Below, piece after piece: positions 10,106 through 23,981 of a DNA stretch of 64,000 nucleotides. A program made the position numbers and the translations under genes. This DNA is from Salmonella enterica subsp. enterica serovar Choleraesuis (GTDB taxonomy: Bacteria; Pseudomonadota; Gammaproteobacteria; Enterobacterales; Enterobacteriaceae): NCBI GenBank assembly GCA_022846635.1, contig AP025685.1:1426001-1490000 (forward strand), given 5' to 3'. The notes beneath the pieces are model-generated. The model worked only from the letters and a program-made list of their open reading frames with translations. It made no database searches and was not told the DNA's origin. The stretch's first letter is position 1, and each line of letters begins with the position of its first letter.

Positions 10106-11154
10106 AAAAAATTATATTTCTAATCCATGATATTACTCAACATGGCGGAACAGAACGTATTACATTAGCATTAACTCAGCAAATGACTAGTGATGGTATT
10201 CCATGTGAGATTTTTTCACTTAAAAAAAACAACGAGAAAATATTTTATCCTTTTGACAATATCGAAATAAGTTTTGCTAAAGCCAAGAATAAATATATGG
10301 CAATGCTTGAAGCTGTTAGTTTTGCAAGAAAGAAATCAGCTCGATTAGTTGTGGTCTCTATGGGACGCTTATCTGTTGAGTTTTCTTTTATTGCGAGGAC
10401 GGTTTTTTTTCGTAATTTTTATTTGTATGAACACGTTGCCTTTGAATCATTTAGTAATATAATCCAAAAAATAAAGTTGTTATCTTTCCGCTTTTCTCAG
10501 GGGGTCATTTTTTTAACGGAGAATGACAGACTATTGGTACAAGCTATACTTCCAAAAGTAAAGTTGATTGCTATTAAAAACATTAATCCATATATAGTTA
10601 ATGAAATAACTCCATTTAATCAACGAGAGAATATTGTTTTAGCTGTAGGTCGGCTCACATATCAAAAAAACTTCCCTCGGCTATTAAGTATTTGGGGGAA
10701 AATCAATAGTAGTGGTTGGAAACTCATTATTATTGGCTCTGGCGAGCAAAAAGAAATACTTGAAAATATTATTCGCGAGAGCACTATGGACAATGTTTTG
10801 CTTTTAGATGCAACTAAAAACATAGAGCTTATTTATAAAAAAAGTAAAGTTTTTACAATGTCGTCCCGATACGAGGGCCTGCCTATGGTTTTAATTGAAT
10901 CTCAGGGATTTGGTGTGCCATCTATATCATTTGATTGTAAGACGGGACCGAAGGAAATTATTATTCAAGATGAAACTGGTTATATCATACCCTATGATGA
11001 TGATAATGAGTTTGTTGATAAGCTTCAATTGTTAATGAATAACTCAAATATATTAGAGAGGTTAAGTCATAATGCTTTTATTCAATCATCAAGATTTAGT
11101 TATGATAAGATAAAAGATTTGTGGTTGACTTTTTTAAATGAGGATGAGTATTAA
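10102..11154 (+). CDS. Family 4 glycosyltransferase (GT-B fold)
   Basis: 350 aa. The N-terminal acceptor-side glycine motif HGGTERITLAL lies near residue 14. The C-terminal donor-side domain includes the AVGRLTYQKNF strand and the E-x7-E-type motif in SSRYEGLPMVLIESQ near residue 255, which marks retaining GT4 enzymes. It should be one of the three transferases that build the O unit. It overlaps the preceding gene by 4 bases and the following gene by a single base. AT-rich like the rest of the cluster; specificity unknown. Confidence 0.88.
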   Translation: MKKIIFLIHDITQHGGTERITLALTQQMTSDGIPCEIFSLKKNNEKIFYPFDNIEISFAKAKNKYMAMLEAVSFARKKSARLVVVSMGRLSVEFSFIARTVFFRNFYLYEHVAFESFSNIIQKIKLLSFRFSQGVIFLTENDRLLVQAILPKVKLIAIKNINPYIVNEITPFNQRENIVLAVGRLTYQKNFPRLLSIWGKINSSGWKLIIIGSGEQKEILENIIRESTMDNVLLLDATKNIELIYKKSKVFTMSSRYEGLPMVLIESQGFGVPSISFDCKTGPKEIIIQDETGYIIPYDDDNEFVDKLQLLMNNSNILERLSHNAFIQSSRFSYDKIKDLWLTFLNEDEY

Positions 11155-11897
11155 TGAATGAGGTTTTTTCAATAATAATGCCAGCTTTCAATGCTGAAAA
11201 AACGATTTCTAAAAGTATTGAATCTGTCCTTAACCAGACATATCGTGATTTTAAGCTTTACATTATTGATGATAATTCAACAGATCAAACACAAAGTATT
11301 ATCCAGGATTTCTTAGAAAAAGATGACAGAATTGTTTATGTTAAAAAAGACATAAATTCCGGTGTTGCTGATACACGTAATGTTGGAATTGAACGCTGTG
11401 CTGGTATATATATATCTTTTCTTGATGCTGATGATTTATGGAGAGAAGATAAATTAACTAAACAATTGAAAATACTAAGTGAAGGATGGGATGTTGTATG
11501 CTCAAATTACATTGCCTTCAGGAGTGATGATTTTTCAATTTTTACAGCTAGAAAATCACCGCAAGTTATTACGTATGAGCGATTATTACAATCAAATTTT
11601 ATCGGAAATCTAACCGGTGTTTATAATGCTGTTAAGCTCGGAAAAATATTCCAAAAAAAAGTCGGGCATGAAGATTACATTATGTGGTTGGATATTTTAA
11701 GAAAATCCAAATCGGCATTTTGTGTACAGGAAAATTTAGCATCATATAGATTATCAAATGGCTCATTGTCCTCCAATAAATTAAAGGCTATTCGCTGGCA
11801 GTGGAATATTTATAGAGATATACTTGGTTTTTCCGTGATAAAAGCAATGTATTATTTTTCTTGTTATATTGCCTATGCATTCATAAAAAGACATTAA
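11154..11897 (+). CDS. Family 2 glycosyltransferase
   Basis: 247 aa, short for a GT2 enzyme but with the full catalytic core: the opening IIMPAFNAEK, the IIDDNSTDQT loop and the LDADDLW metal-binding motif near residue 92. It is the third and last glycosyltransferase of the cluster. Together with a WecA-initiated first sugar (wecA itself is not in the window), three transferases predict a four-sugar O unit. Specificity is unknown. A 26-base gap to galE ends the run of overlapping genes. Confidence 0.87.
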   Translation: MNEVFSIIMPAFNAEKTISKSIESVLNQTYRDFKLYIIDDNSTDQTQSIIQDFLEKDDRIVYVKKDINSGVADTRNVGIERCAGIYISFLDADDLWREDKLTKQLKILSEGWDVVCSNYIAFRSDDFSIFTARKSPQVITYERLLQSNFIGNLTGVYNAVKLGKIFQKKVGHEDYIMWLDILRKSKSAFCVQENLASYRLSNGSLSSNKLKAIRWQWNIYRDILGFSVIKAMYYFSCYIAYAFIKRH

Positions 11898-11923
11898 TTA
11901 TTATTTGATTTATAGGGGGCGAA

Positions 11924-12943
11924 ATGGCTGTGCTTGTAACTGGTGGCGCGGGATATATAGGTAGCCATACTCTAATTTTGCTATTGCAAAACGGGTATGA
12001 GGTGGTCGTTGTCGATAATTTGAGTAATTCAAGTTATGAGTCACTTAATCGCGTTCAGGCTATTTCAGGAGTCGAAGTAAAATTTTATCAAGGTGATATA
12101 CTGGATGCATCTCTCATGAGAGATGTATTCGAAAATAACCATATAGAGTCTATAATACATTTTGCCGGACTTAAATCAGTCGGCGAGTCTAATTTAAAGC
12201 CACTTGATTATTATGAAGTGAATGTTTATGGTACAATACGGTTATTACAGCTTTCTCAGGAATATCATGTTAAGCGATTTATATTTAGTTCTTCTGCAAC
12301 GGTATATGGTAATCCCTTAAATTTACCCATTCAGGAACATTCTCCGATAGGAAATACAACTAATCCTTACGGCACAAGTAAGTTAATGTCCGAGAAAATT
12401 CTTGAAGACTTCACAAAAACCCACAAAGATTTACAAATAGTTATTCTTCGATATTTTAATCCAGTAGGTGCTCATCCTTCTGGATTGATTGGAGAAAGTC
12501 CCCATGGAGTGCCAAATAATCTCGTGCCCTTTGTATCACAAGTGGCAGCTGGTAAAATTGGACAAGTGAATATATATGGGGCTGACTATCCTACACCAGA
12601 TGGTACTGGCGTTAGGGATTATATCCACGTAATGGATTTGGCCAGAGGCCACATTAATGCTCTAGAATCTAATTTATTATCTAAACCGATTGATATTTTA
12701 AATTTAGGCACAGGAAATGGTTATTCAGTACTTGAGGTTATTAAGGTATTCGAACGAATTTCAGGTAACCGTATTAAATACATTATAAGAGAACGAAGAA
12801 ATGGCGATGTTGCTTCATGTTGGGCTGACTGCCAAAAAGCTAAAGACCTGTTAGGTTGGCAGGCTGATTATAGTCTGGATGAAATGATAGCGCATACATG
12901 GAATTGGCAAAGCAAAAACCCAAATGGCTATGAAATAGAGTAG
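11924..12943 (+). CDS. galE: UDP-glucose 4-epimerase
   Basis: 339 aa, the usual GalE length. The NAD-binding motif is G7-x-x-G10-x-x-G13, the catalytic triad is S124, Y149, K153, and the family pattern GVRDYIHVMDLA is intact. It makes UDP-galactose from UDP-glucose. Its low GC content and position at the right end of the O-antigen cluster suggest that it belongs to the cluster and supplies galactose for the O unit, rather than being the housekeeping gal-operon copy. A GGGGGCG ribosome-binding site precedes the ATG. Confidence 0.93.
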   Translation: MAVLVTGGAGYIGSHTLILLLQNGYEVVVVDNLSNSSYESLNRVQAISGVEVKFYQGDILDASLMRDVFENNHIESIIHFAGLKSVGESNLKPLDYYEVNVYGTIRLLQLSQEYHVKRFIFSSSATVYGNPLNLPIQEHSPIGNTTNPYGTSKLMSEKILEDFTKTHKDLQIVILRYFNPVGAHPSGLIGESPHGVPNNLVPFVSQVAAGKIGQVNIYGADYPTPDGTGVRDYIHVMDLARGHINALESNLLSKPIDILNLGTGNGYSVLEVIKVFERISGNRIKYIIRERRNGDVASCWADCQKAKDLLGWQADYSLDEMIAHTWNWQSKNPNGYEIE

Positions 12944-13046
12944 GATTAAGAAGCACCTTCCGCTATCCAGATTCCTCAAACCTGAGTTACCATTACTACA
13001 TCGTACTGCGTACAGTTCGCAGTGTTACACCTGACAGGAGTTAGTC

Positions 13047-14453
13047 ATGTCTAAGCAGCAAATCGGCGTTGTTGGTATGGCGGTGATGGGCCGCAACCTG
13101 GCACTTAACATCGAGAGCCGCGGCTATACCGTATCTATCTTCAACCGTTCCCGTGAAAAAACCGATGAAGTTGTTGCCGAAAATTCAGGCAAAAAGCTGG
13201 TTCCTTACTACTCGGTGCAGGAGTTTGTTGAGTCCCTGGAGAAGCCACGCCGTATCCTGCTGATGGTGAAAGCAGGTGAGGGTACTGACAAGACTATTGA
13301 GTCTTTGAAACCTTATCTGGATAAGGGTGATATCCTTATCGACGGCGGGAATACTTTCTTTAAAGACACTATTCGCCGTAATAAAGAGCTGTCCGACCAG
13401 GGCTTTAACTTTATCGGTACGGGTGTATCCGGTGGTGAAGAGGGTGCCCTTAAAGGCCCATCTATCATGCCAGGCGGTCAGAAAGAAGCCTATGAGCTGG
13501 TTGCTCCAATTCTGCGTCAAATCGCAGCGGTTGCTGAAGACGGAGAACCTTGCGTGGCTTACATCGGTGCAGACGGCGCCGGTCACTATGTGAAAATGGT
13601 TCACAACGGCATCGAATATGGTGATATGCAGCTGATTGCTGAAGCCTATTCTCTGTTGAAAGGTGGCCTGAATCTTTCTAACGACGAGCTGGCTAAGACC
13701 TTCGCCGAGTGGAATAAAGGTGAGCTGAGCAGCTACCTTATCGATATCACCAAAGATATCTTCACCAAGAAAGATGAAGCCGGTAAATACCTGGTTGACG
13801 TGATTCTGGATGAAGCGGCTAATAAAGGTACCGGTAAGTGGACTAGCCAGAGTGCGCTGGATCTTGGCGAACCGTTGTCCCTGATTACTGAATCCGTATT
13901 TGCCCGTTATATCTCTTCGCTGAAAGATCAGCGTGTAGCTGCGTCCAAAGTTCTGAGTGGCCCTCAGGCTAAAGCGGTTGAAGATAAAGCCGGCTTTATC
14001 GAAAAGGTACGCCGCGCTCTGTATCTGGGCAAAATCGTTTCTTACGCTCAGGGTTTCTCGCAGTTGCGTGCCGCGGCTGAAGAGTTTAACTGGGATTTGA
14101 ACTACGGTGAGATTGCTAAAATCTTCCGCGCTGGTTGCATTATCCGTGCCCAGTTCCTGCAGAAAATCACCGATGCCTATGCCGAGAATCCGGCTATTGC
14201 TAACCTGCTGCTGGCTCCATACTTCAAGAAAATTGCAGATGAATACCAGCAGGCGCTGCGTGATGTAGTCGCTTATGCAGTACAGAATGGTATTCCGGTA
14301 CCTACTTTCGCCGCTGCGGTTGCCTACTATGACAGCTACCGCTCTGCGGTACTGCCGGCTAACCTGATTCAGGCTCAGCGTGATTACTTCGGTGCTCATA
14401 CTTATAAACGTACCGATAAAGACGGTATCTTCCATACAGAGTGGCTGGATTAA
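13047..14453 (+). CDS. gnd: 6-phosphogluconate dehydrogenase, decarboxylating
   Basis: 468 aa, standard length. It has the N-terminal NADP-binding [15 protein letters not shown] region and the substrate-binding motif with the catalytic lysine in [14 protein letters not shown]. It catalyses oxidative decarboxylation of 6-phosphogluconate to ribulose 5-phosphate in the pentose phosphate pathway. gnd marks the right border of enterobacterial O-antigen loci, and GC content returns to the chromosomal level here. The ATG follows a good AGGAG ribosome-binding site. No ugd gene separates it from wzz, unlike in E. coli K-12. Confidence 0.97.
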   Translation: MSKQQIGVVGMAVMGRNLALNIESRGYTVSIFNRSREKTDEVVAENSGKKLVPYYSVQEFVESLEKPRRILLMVKAGEGTDKTIESLKPYLDKGDILIDGGNTFFKDTIRRNKELSDQGFNFIGTGVSGGEEGALKGPSIMPGGQKEAYELVAPILRQIAAVAEDGEPCVAYIGADGAGHYVKMVHNGIEYGDMQLIAEAYSLLKGGLNLSNDELAKTFAEWNKGELSSYLIDITKDIFTKKDEAGKYLVDVILDEAANKGTGKWTSQSALDLGEPLSLITESVFARYISSLKDQRVAASKVLSGPQAKAVEDKAGFIEKVRRALYLGKIVSYAQGFSQLRAAAEEFNWDLNYGEIAKIFRAGCIIRAQFLQKITDAYAENPAIANLLLAPYFKKIADEYQQALRDVVAYAVQNGIPVPTFAAAVAYYDSYRSAVLPANLIQAQRDYFGAHTYKRTDKDGIFHTEWLD

Positions 14454-14467
14454 TCCTTCCTCACTTT

Positions 14468-14497
14468 GAAAAAGCCCTCTTCGGAGGGTTTTTTTTA
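14468..14497 (+). terminator. Rho-independent terminator of gnd
   Basis: The hairpin AAAAGCCCTC-TTC-GGAGGGTTTT is followed by a long T-run, 15 bases after the gnd stop. Confidence 0.9.
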
Positions 14498-14600
14498 TGC
14501 CTCAAGATATACAAGAGCCAAACAGTTCCAGAACATTCCAATCACATGTTGATTTAGAATCGATCGTATCTGTCACGGTATTTAATATCAAAGAGGAAGT

Positions 14601-15602
14601 ATGACAACTCAAGATTACTCCCGAGCGGTAAGAGAAGATAATCGCAGCGATGAAATCGATCTGATAGATCTGATGTTGCAGCTATGGCGTGCCAGAATAA
14701 CCATCATCATCTTTATGATTATGACCGTTGTATTGGCGGGGGGATATTTAGTGGTGGCTAAAGAAAAGTGGAGCTCAGAAGCAATTATTAGCAGTCCTGA
14801 TGCCGGGCAAACCGCGAACTATATGAATGCGATGAATGTACTCTATGCCCAGACTCCGTCGGATGCTCCTTCAGTGGTGGAGGTACAGCATCGTTTTTTC
14901 TCGCGCTTTAATTCTCTAATCTCCGCGTTCTCCCAGCAATTGATTAACAAAGAGCAGCCGGAGGAGTTGACTATTGAGCCTGTGGTTAAGGGGCAGACGA
15001 TGCCGCTGAAAATAACCTATTCAGGTGATTCGGCTGAAAATGCTCAATCTACTCTGAGTAAATATCTCCAGATTATCAACCAGAGGGTGGTGCGCGAGTT
15101 GGATGAGGATTTAACGACCAGTATCAACTCGCGGATGCAGGACCTTAAGGAGTCTCTGGCGAGTCAGGAGAGGATTGCCTCTGAGAAGCGCCAGCAAAGA
15201 TTGAAGGTTATCTCTCAGGCACTTAAAGTTGCAGAACAAAGCGGTATAAAGACTTCGAAAGTAAGCCAGGCGGAGAGCCAGTCGGAAGATACATTGTATT
15301 TGCTGGGTAGCGAGGCGTTGGCAGCGATGCTGGAAAACGAGTCAACCCGCCCGTTGCCGCTAAACGACTACTACTACAATACCCGCCGGGCACTCGTTTC
15401 GATCGGTCAGTTGAAATCGCAGCCTGATAGTCTGTATTCCTTCCGCTATGTAATGAAACCCGATTTACCATTGCATCGCGATAGCCCTAAACGCGCACTG
15501 ATTATGATACTTGCAGCCCTATTCGGCGGGATTTTAGGGGCCGGTGTGGTTTTGGGGCGAAATGCGCTGAATAATTATCAGACGCAGGCTCGTTTGAACT
15601 AG
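14601..15602 (+). CDS. wzzB: O-antigen chain-length determinant protein Wzz
   Basis: 333 aa polysaccharide co-polymerase. It has one membrane segment at about residues 33-53, a long, largely helical periplasmic domain with coiled-coil-like stretches at about 165-215, and a second membrane segment at about 300-322 preceded by the family's proline-containing region. It oligomerises in the inner membrane and sets the modal length of the Wzy-made O chain. It lies immediately right of gnd, the classic position, behind the gnd terminator and with an AGAGGAAG ribosome-binding site, so it is probably transcribed from its own promoter. Confidence 0.94.
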   Translation: MTTQDYSRAVREDNRSDEIDLIDLMLQLWRARITIIIFMIMTVVLAGGYLVVAKEKWSSEAIISSPDAGQTANYMNAMNVLYAQTPSDAPSVVEVQHRFFSRFNSLISAFSQQLINKEQPEELTIEPVVKGQTMPLKITYSGDSAENAQSTLSKYLQIINQRVVRELDEDLTTSINSRMQDLKESLASQERIASEKRQQRLKVISQALKVAEQSGIKTSKVSQAESQSEDTLYLLGSEALAAMLENESTRPLPLNDYYYNTRRALVSIGQLKSQPDSLYSFRYVMKPDLPLHRDSPKRALIMILAALFGGILGAGVVLGRNALNNYQTQARLN

Positions 15603-15616
15603 TTTCGTCCACCGCG

Positions 15617-15645
15617 AATGGTGCCGGTAAAATACCGGCACCATT
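15617..15645. terminator. Perfect 13-bp inverted repeat between convergent wzz and hisI
   Basis: Arms AATGGTGCCGGTA and TACCGGCACCATT surround an AAA loop, with no mismatch. It sits 15 bases after wzz and about 20 bases after the his operon end on the other strand. There is no long T-run, but its place between convergent genes suggests a bidirectional terminator or 3'-end stabiliser. Confidence 0.7.
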
Positions 15646-15665
15646 AGGCTAAGTTGAAGTTGAGT

Positions 15666-16276
15666 TTAACGATGCCTGCTTTTCAGATTATCAATCACCG
15701 TACCCAGCTCTAAATCCTGATCCTGAAGTAGCACCAACAGGTGATACATCAGGTCGGAGGCTTCATTAACCAGTTCTTCTCTGTCGTGAACGGTTGCCGC
15801 CAGCGCCGTTTCCACGCCTTCTTCCCCCACTTTTTGCGCGATGCGCTTGGTACCACTGGCATAAAGCTTCGCGGTATAGGAGCTTTGCGGGTCAGCGTTT
15901 TTACGTGCGGCCAGCAGTTGCTCAAGCTCGTAGAGGAATAGCCATTGCGGTTTAGCCTTTTCTCCCGCGAAACAGCTACTGTTGCCAAGGTGGCAGGTTG
16001 CTCCTTGCGGTGTGGCCAGTACCAGCAGCGTGTCGTTATCACAATCAGCGGTGATGCTGATGACATTTAGAAAATGCCCGGAGCTTTCGCCTTTGGTCCA
16101 TAGCCGTTGCTTAGTCCGTGACCAGAATGTGACATTGCCGCTGCGCTCTGTTTCTGCCAGCGCTTCGCGGTTCATGTAACCCAGCATCAGCACTTCACCG
16201 GATTGTGCATTCTGGATAACCGCCGGTATCAGGCCGTCGGTTTTTTCCCAGTCCAGCTGGCTTTCTAGTTGTGAAT

Positions 16277-16283
<7 letters not shown>
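15666..16283 (-). CDS. hisI: Bifunctional phosphoribosyl-AMP cyclohydrolase / phosphoribosyl-ATP pyrophosphatase
   Basis: 205 aa. The N-terminal PRA-CH domain (about 1-115) carries the conserved [17 protein letters not shown] block and the metal-binding DCDxD and cysteine residues. The C-terminal PRA-PH domain (about 116-205) has the [13 protein letters not shown] motif. It performs steps 2 and 3 of histidine synthesis. It is the last gene of the his operon; the GTG start overlaps the end of hisF by 7 bases. The fused hisIE arrangement is normal for enterobacteria. Confidence 0.96.
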
Positions 16284-17772
<1,489 letters not shown>

Positions 17773-18362
17773 TTACATCTCCAGAAAATTCTTCAGCAGC
17801 CGCGCGCCAGCTTTGCCGGAGCGCTCGGGGTGGAACTGTACGCCGAAGAAGTTATCTTTTTGCACTGCGGCGCTGAACGGCTGGCCGTAATCGCATTGGG
17901 CAATGGTATTCGGGCCGACGGCCATGGCGTAACTGTGAACAAAGTAAAACCAGTCGTTATCGGTAATACCTCGGAACAGGTGATTACCTGCCTGAGGGAC
18001 TATCTGATTCCAGCCCATATGCGGCAGAGGCAGGTTGCCGGTCTGCATTTTGACGATTGGCTGATCGATAATGCCCAGGGTGGCGACGCTTTCGGTCTCT
18101 TCGCTTTGGCTGCCTAATAGCTGCATGCCAAGGCAAATCCCTAACACCGGCTGAGTACAGGCCTTAATAAGCTCAATCAGGTCGCGCTGTTCAAGCTGCT
18201 CCATGGCGGCACGGGCGGTACCTACGCCTGGCAGCAGCAGCTTGTCGGCGGTTAATACCACTTCAGGATCGCGGCTGACAATCGGCTGGTAGTCAAGGCG
18301 TTCGATAGCCCACTTTACTGAGGCCAGGTTGGCACAGCCGGTGTCCAGAATAACCATGTTCA

Positions 18363-18363
<1 letters not shown>
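17773..18363 (-). CDS. hisH: Imidazole glycerol phosphate synthase, glutaminase subunit
   Basis: 196 aa class-I glutamine amidotransferase with the triad C77 (in GICLGMQ), H178 and E180 (in QFHPER). It provides ammonia to HisF. The start codon shares one base with the hisB stop (TAATG), so translation is coupled. Length and motifs are standard. Confidence 0.97.
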
Positions 18364-21810
<3,447 letters not shown>

Positions 21811-21813
21811 GGC

Positions 21814-22713
21814 TTACTCCATCATCTTTTCAATTGGCAGAACCAGGATGGAGCTTGCGCCCAGCGCTTTCAGTTTCTCCATCGTTTCCCAAAACAGCGT
21901 TTCGCTACTCACCATGTGCATGGCGACGCGTTGACGATCGCCCGCCAGCGGCAGAATGGTTGGGCGTTCGGCACCTGGCAGCAGGGCGATGACTTCTTCC
22001 AGTCGTTCCTGTGGCGCGTGCATCATGATGTATTTAGATTCACGGGCCTGAATAACCCCCTGAATACGCGTCTGAAGTTTGTCGATAAGCTGCTGTTTAG
22101 CGCTATCCATCTCTCCGGCGCGTTGAATCAGGCAGGCTTTAGAGCGGTAAATGACTTCAACTTCACGCAGGCCATTCGCTTCAAGGGTTGCACCGGTTGA
22201 AACCAGATCGCAGATGGCGTCGGCAAGACCCGCGCGCGGCGCAACTTCTACTGAACCGTTAAGCAGGCAGGATTTAAAGGAGATGTTTTTCTGGTCGAAG
22301 TAGCGTTTAAGCAGGTGAGGATAAGAGGTCGCAATACGTTTATTATTCAGCCCGGCAATACCGTCCCATGGTTCGTCAACCGGAGCCGCCAGGGAGAGGC
22401 GGCAGCCACCGAAATCCAGGCGGCGCAGTGTCAGGTAACGCGGATCTTCACCCTGAGCGCGGCGTGCCAGCAGCTCTTCTTCCAGTACGTTCTCACCAAT
22501 GATGCCTAGATCCACCACGCCGTCCATCACCAGCCCCGGGATGTCATCATCGCGAACCCGCAGGATATCAATGGGCATATTCTCAGCCATCGCAATCAGG
22601 CGCTGAGTGTGCAGATTAATTTTGATGCCGCAGCGGGCAAGCAGCTCGCGGGAGTCATCACTCAGTCGGCCGGATTTCTGCATAGCTATACGTAAACGGG
22701 TGTTGTCTGACAT
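21814..22713 (-). CDS. hisG: ATP phosphoribosyltransferase, long form
   Basis: 299 aa, the long HisG form with a C-terminal regulatory ACT-like domain (about 225-299) that binds histidine for feedback inhibition. The catalytic part has the PRPP-binding signature ending in [11 protein letters not shown] near residue 170. It catalyses the first committed step of histidine synthesis. It is the first structural gene of the operon, downstream of the his leader and attenuator. Confidence 0.97.
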   Translation of the reverse strand: MSDNTRLRIAMQKSGRLSDDSRELLARCGIKINLHTQRLIAMAENMPIDILRVRDDDIPGLVMDGVVDLGIIGENVLEEELLARRAQGEDPRYLTLRRLDFGGCRLSLAAPVDEPWDGIAGLNNKRIATSYPHLLKRYFDQKNISFKSCLLNGSVEVAPRAGLADAICDLVSTGATLEANGLREVEVIYRSKACLIQRAGEMDSAKQQLIDKLQTRIQGVIQARESKYIMMHAPQERLEEVIALLPGAERPTILPLAGDRQRVAMHMVSSETLFWETMEKLKALGASSILVLPIEKMME

Positions 22714-22754
22714 CTTTAATTCCTCATTAAGCGTTCAATTCCTGACTGCGTTGC

Positions 22755-22789
22755 AAAAAAAAAGCCCCCGGAAGGATCTTCCGGGGGCT
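22755..22789 (-). terminator. his operon attenuator terminator
   Basis: On the minus strand the hairpin AGCCCCCGGAAG-ATC-CTTCCGGGGGCT is followed by nine T residues. It lies between the leader peptide gene and hisG, the position of the attenuator in other enterobacteria. It should form when histidyl-tRNA is plentiful. Confidence 0.95.
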
Positions 22790-22851
22790 GTCATCACGTT
22801 TTAGCGCCACTGGAAGACCTGTTTGTCTTCCAGCACTCATCGCCTGAAAGA

Positions 22852-22902
22852 CTAGTCAGGGTGATGGTGATGATGATGCAGGGCACTAACAACGCGAATC
22901 AT
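22852..22902 (-). CDS. hisL: his operon leader peptide
   Basis: A 16-codon reading frame, MIRVVSALHHHHHHPD, with six consecutive histidine codons, followed by the attenuator hairpin and hisG. Ribosome stalling on the histidine run when charged His-tRNA is scarce should favour an antiterminator structure. E. coli and Salmonella leaders have seven histidines in a row; this one has six, and its residues before the run also differ (they begin MTRVQFK in E. coli). Confidence 0.95.
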   Translation of the reverse strand: MIRVVSALHHHHHHPD

Positions 22903-22938
22903 ATATTTCTCTGATGAATGTTTATCAAGCGATAATTT

Positions 22939-22968
22939 AACCTAAACCAGATTTACCTTTGAAAGCAA
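22939..22968 (-). promoter_or_regulatory. his operon promoter
   Basis: On the minus strand, TTGCTT (22963-22968) and TAGGTT (22939-22944) are separated by 18 bases, the same hexamers used at the known E. coli and Salmonella his promoter. It lies about 40 bases upstream of the hisL start. Confidence 0.85.
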
Positions 22969-23125
22969 GCGCTTTTTTTAAGGTTGGGTAAAGCTATTAA
23001 ATATGGCCGCTATCTGCGTTGTCAGTAACGCACGGCTGGCGTAGCCTTATTTGTAGCGGGCAGGCATAGGTCTGGCTTGCTTCATCTCAGGCGGTACTCA
23101 CACAGACATTTCATGGGAGAGATGT

Positions 23126-23950
23126 ATGAAACGGGTGGCAATTGTCGGGTTAGGATGGCTGGGAATGCCGCTGGCACTGGAGCTTCAGAGCCGCGGCTGG
23201 CAGGTTACGGGCAGTAAAACCTCCGCGGACGGCGTTGAAGCTGCCAGAATGTGTGGCATTGATTGTTACCAGTTGAAACTCGATCCGGCACTCATTTGCG
23301 AAAGTGATGATCTGGAGGCTTTGCTGAGTGTGGATGCACTGGTTATCACATTACCGGCCCGCAGAAGTGGGGCCGGCAGCGGCTTCTATCTGCAGGCGGT
23401 TCAGGAACTGGTGGACAGCGCCCTGGCGCGCGGAGTGCCGCGAATCATATTTACCAGCTCTACCTCGGTTTATGGCGCACAGCAGGGCGTGGTGAACGAG
23501 CGCACCGCTATGTCACCACAAACCGACAGCGCCCGCAGCTTATGTGAACTGGAAAGCTGGCTGCACTCTTTGCCCGGTACCCAGGTTGATATTTTGCGCC
23601 TGGCCGGGCTGGTGGGCCCAGGCCGTCACCCAGGCCGTTTCTTCGCCGGAAAGCAGGCACCGGACGGGCAGGCGGTCGTCAACCTGGTTCATTTAGTAGA
23701 CGTTATCGGTGCTATCAGAGTACTGCTGGAGGCACCAGGCGGCGGTCGCCGCTATAATTTAGCTGCGCCCGGTCATCCCACTCGCGGCGAATTTTACCCG
23801 CTGATGGCGCGTCAGCTGGGGCTTGAACCTCCGGTTTTTCTCAGCGAAGAAGGGCGGCCACGTGGGAAGAGGGTAGATGGCAATCTTATCTGTGAACAGA
23901 CCGGGTTCCGCTACCAATATCCTGACCCGATGACGATGCCGATGGATTAG
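23126..23950 (+). CDS. yeeZ: YeeZ, NAD(P)-binding SDR-family protein
   Basis: 274 aa with an N-terminal Rossmann motif (VGLGWLGMPLA) and the extended-SDR pattern seen in nucleoside-diphosphate-sugar epimerases. FTSSTSVYG near residue 113 contains the conserved serine, but the usual Y-x3-K catalytic pair is not evident, so epimerase activity is doubtful. It is homologous to E. coli YeeZ and lies divergently from the his operon with yeeY after it, as in E. coli (without the yefM-yoeB pair found there). Function not established. Confidence 0.9.
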   Translation: MKRVAIVGLGWLGMPLALELQSRGWQVTGSKTSADGVEAARMCGIDCYQLKLDPALICESDDLEALLSVDALVITLPARRSGAGSGFYLQAVQELVDSALARGVPRIIFTSSTSVYGAQQGVVNERTAMSPQTDSARSLCELESWLHSLPGTQVDILRLAGLVGPGRHPGRFFAGKQAPDGQAVVNLVHLVDVIGAIRVLLEAPGGGRRYNLAAPGHPTRGEFYPLMARQLGLEPPVFLSEEGRPRGKRVDGNLICEQTGFRYQYPDPMTMPMD

Positions 23951-23981
23951 TATCGCAGCGGGGTGCCTGATGAGGACACCC

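Noticed and set aside
13185..14435. A 416-codon open frame on the strand opposite gnd
   Set aside because: It mirrors a strongly codon-biased housekeeping gene, has no recognisable domain and no ribosome-binding site; long antisense frames opposite such genes are common.
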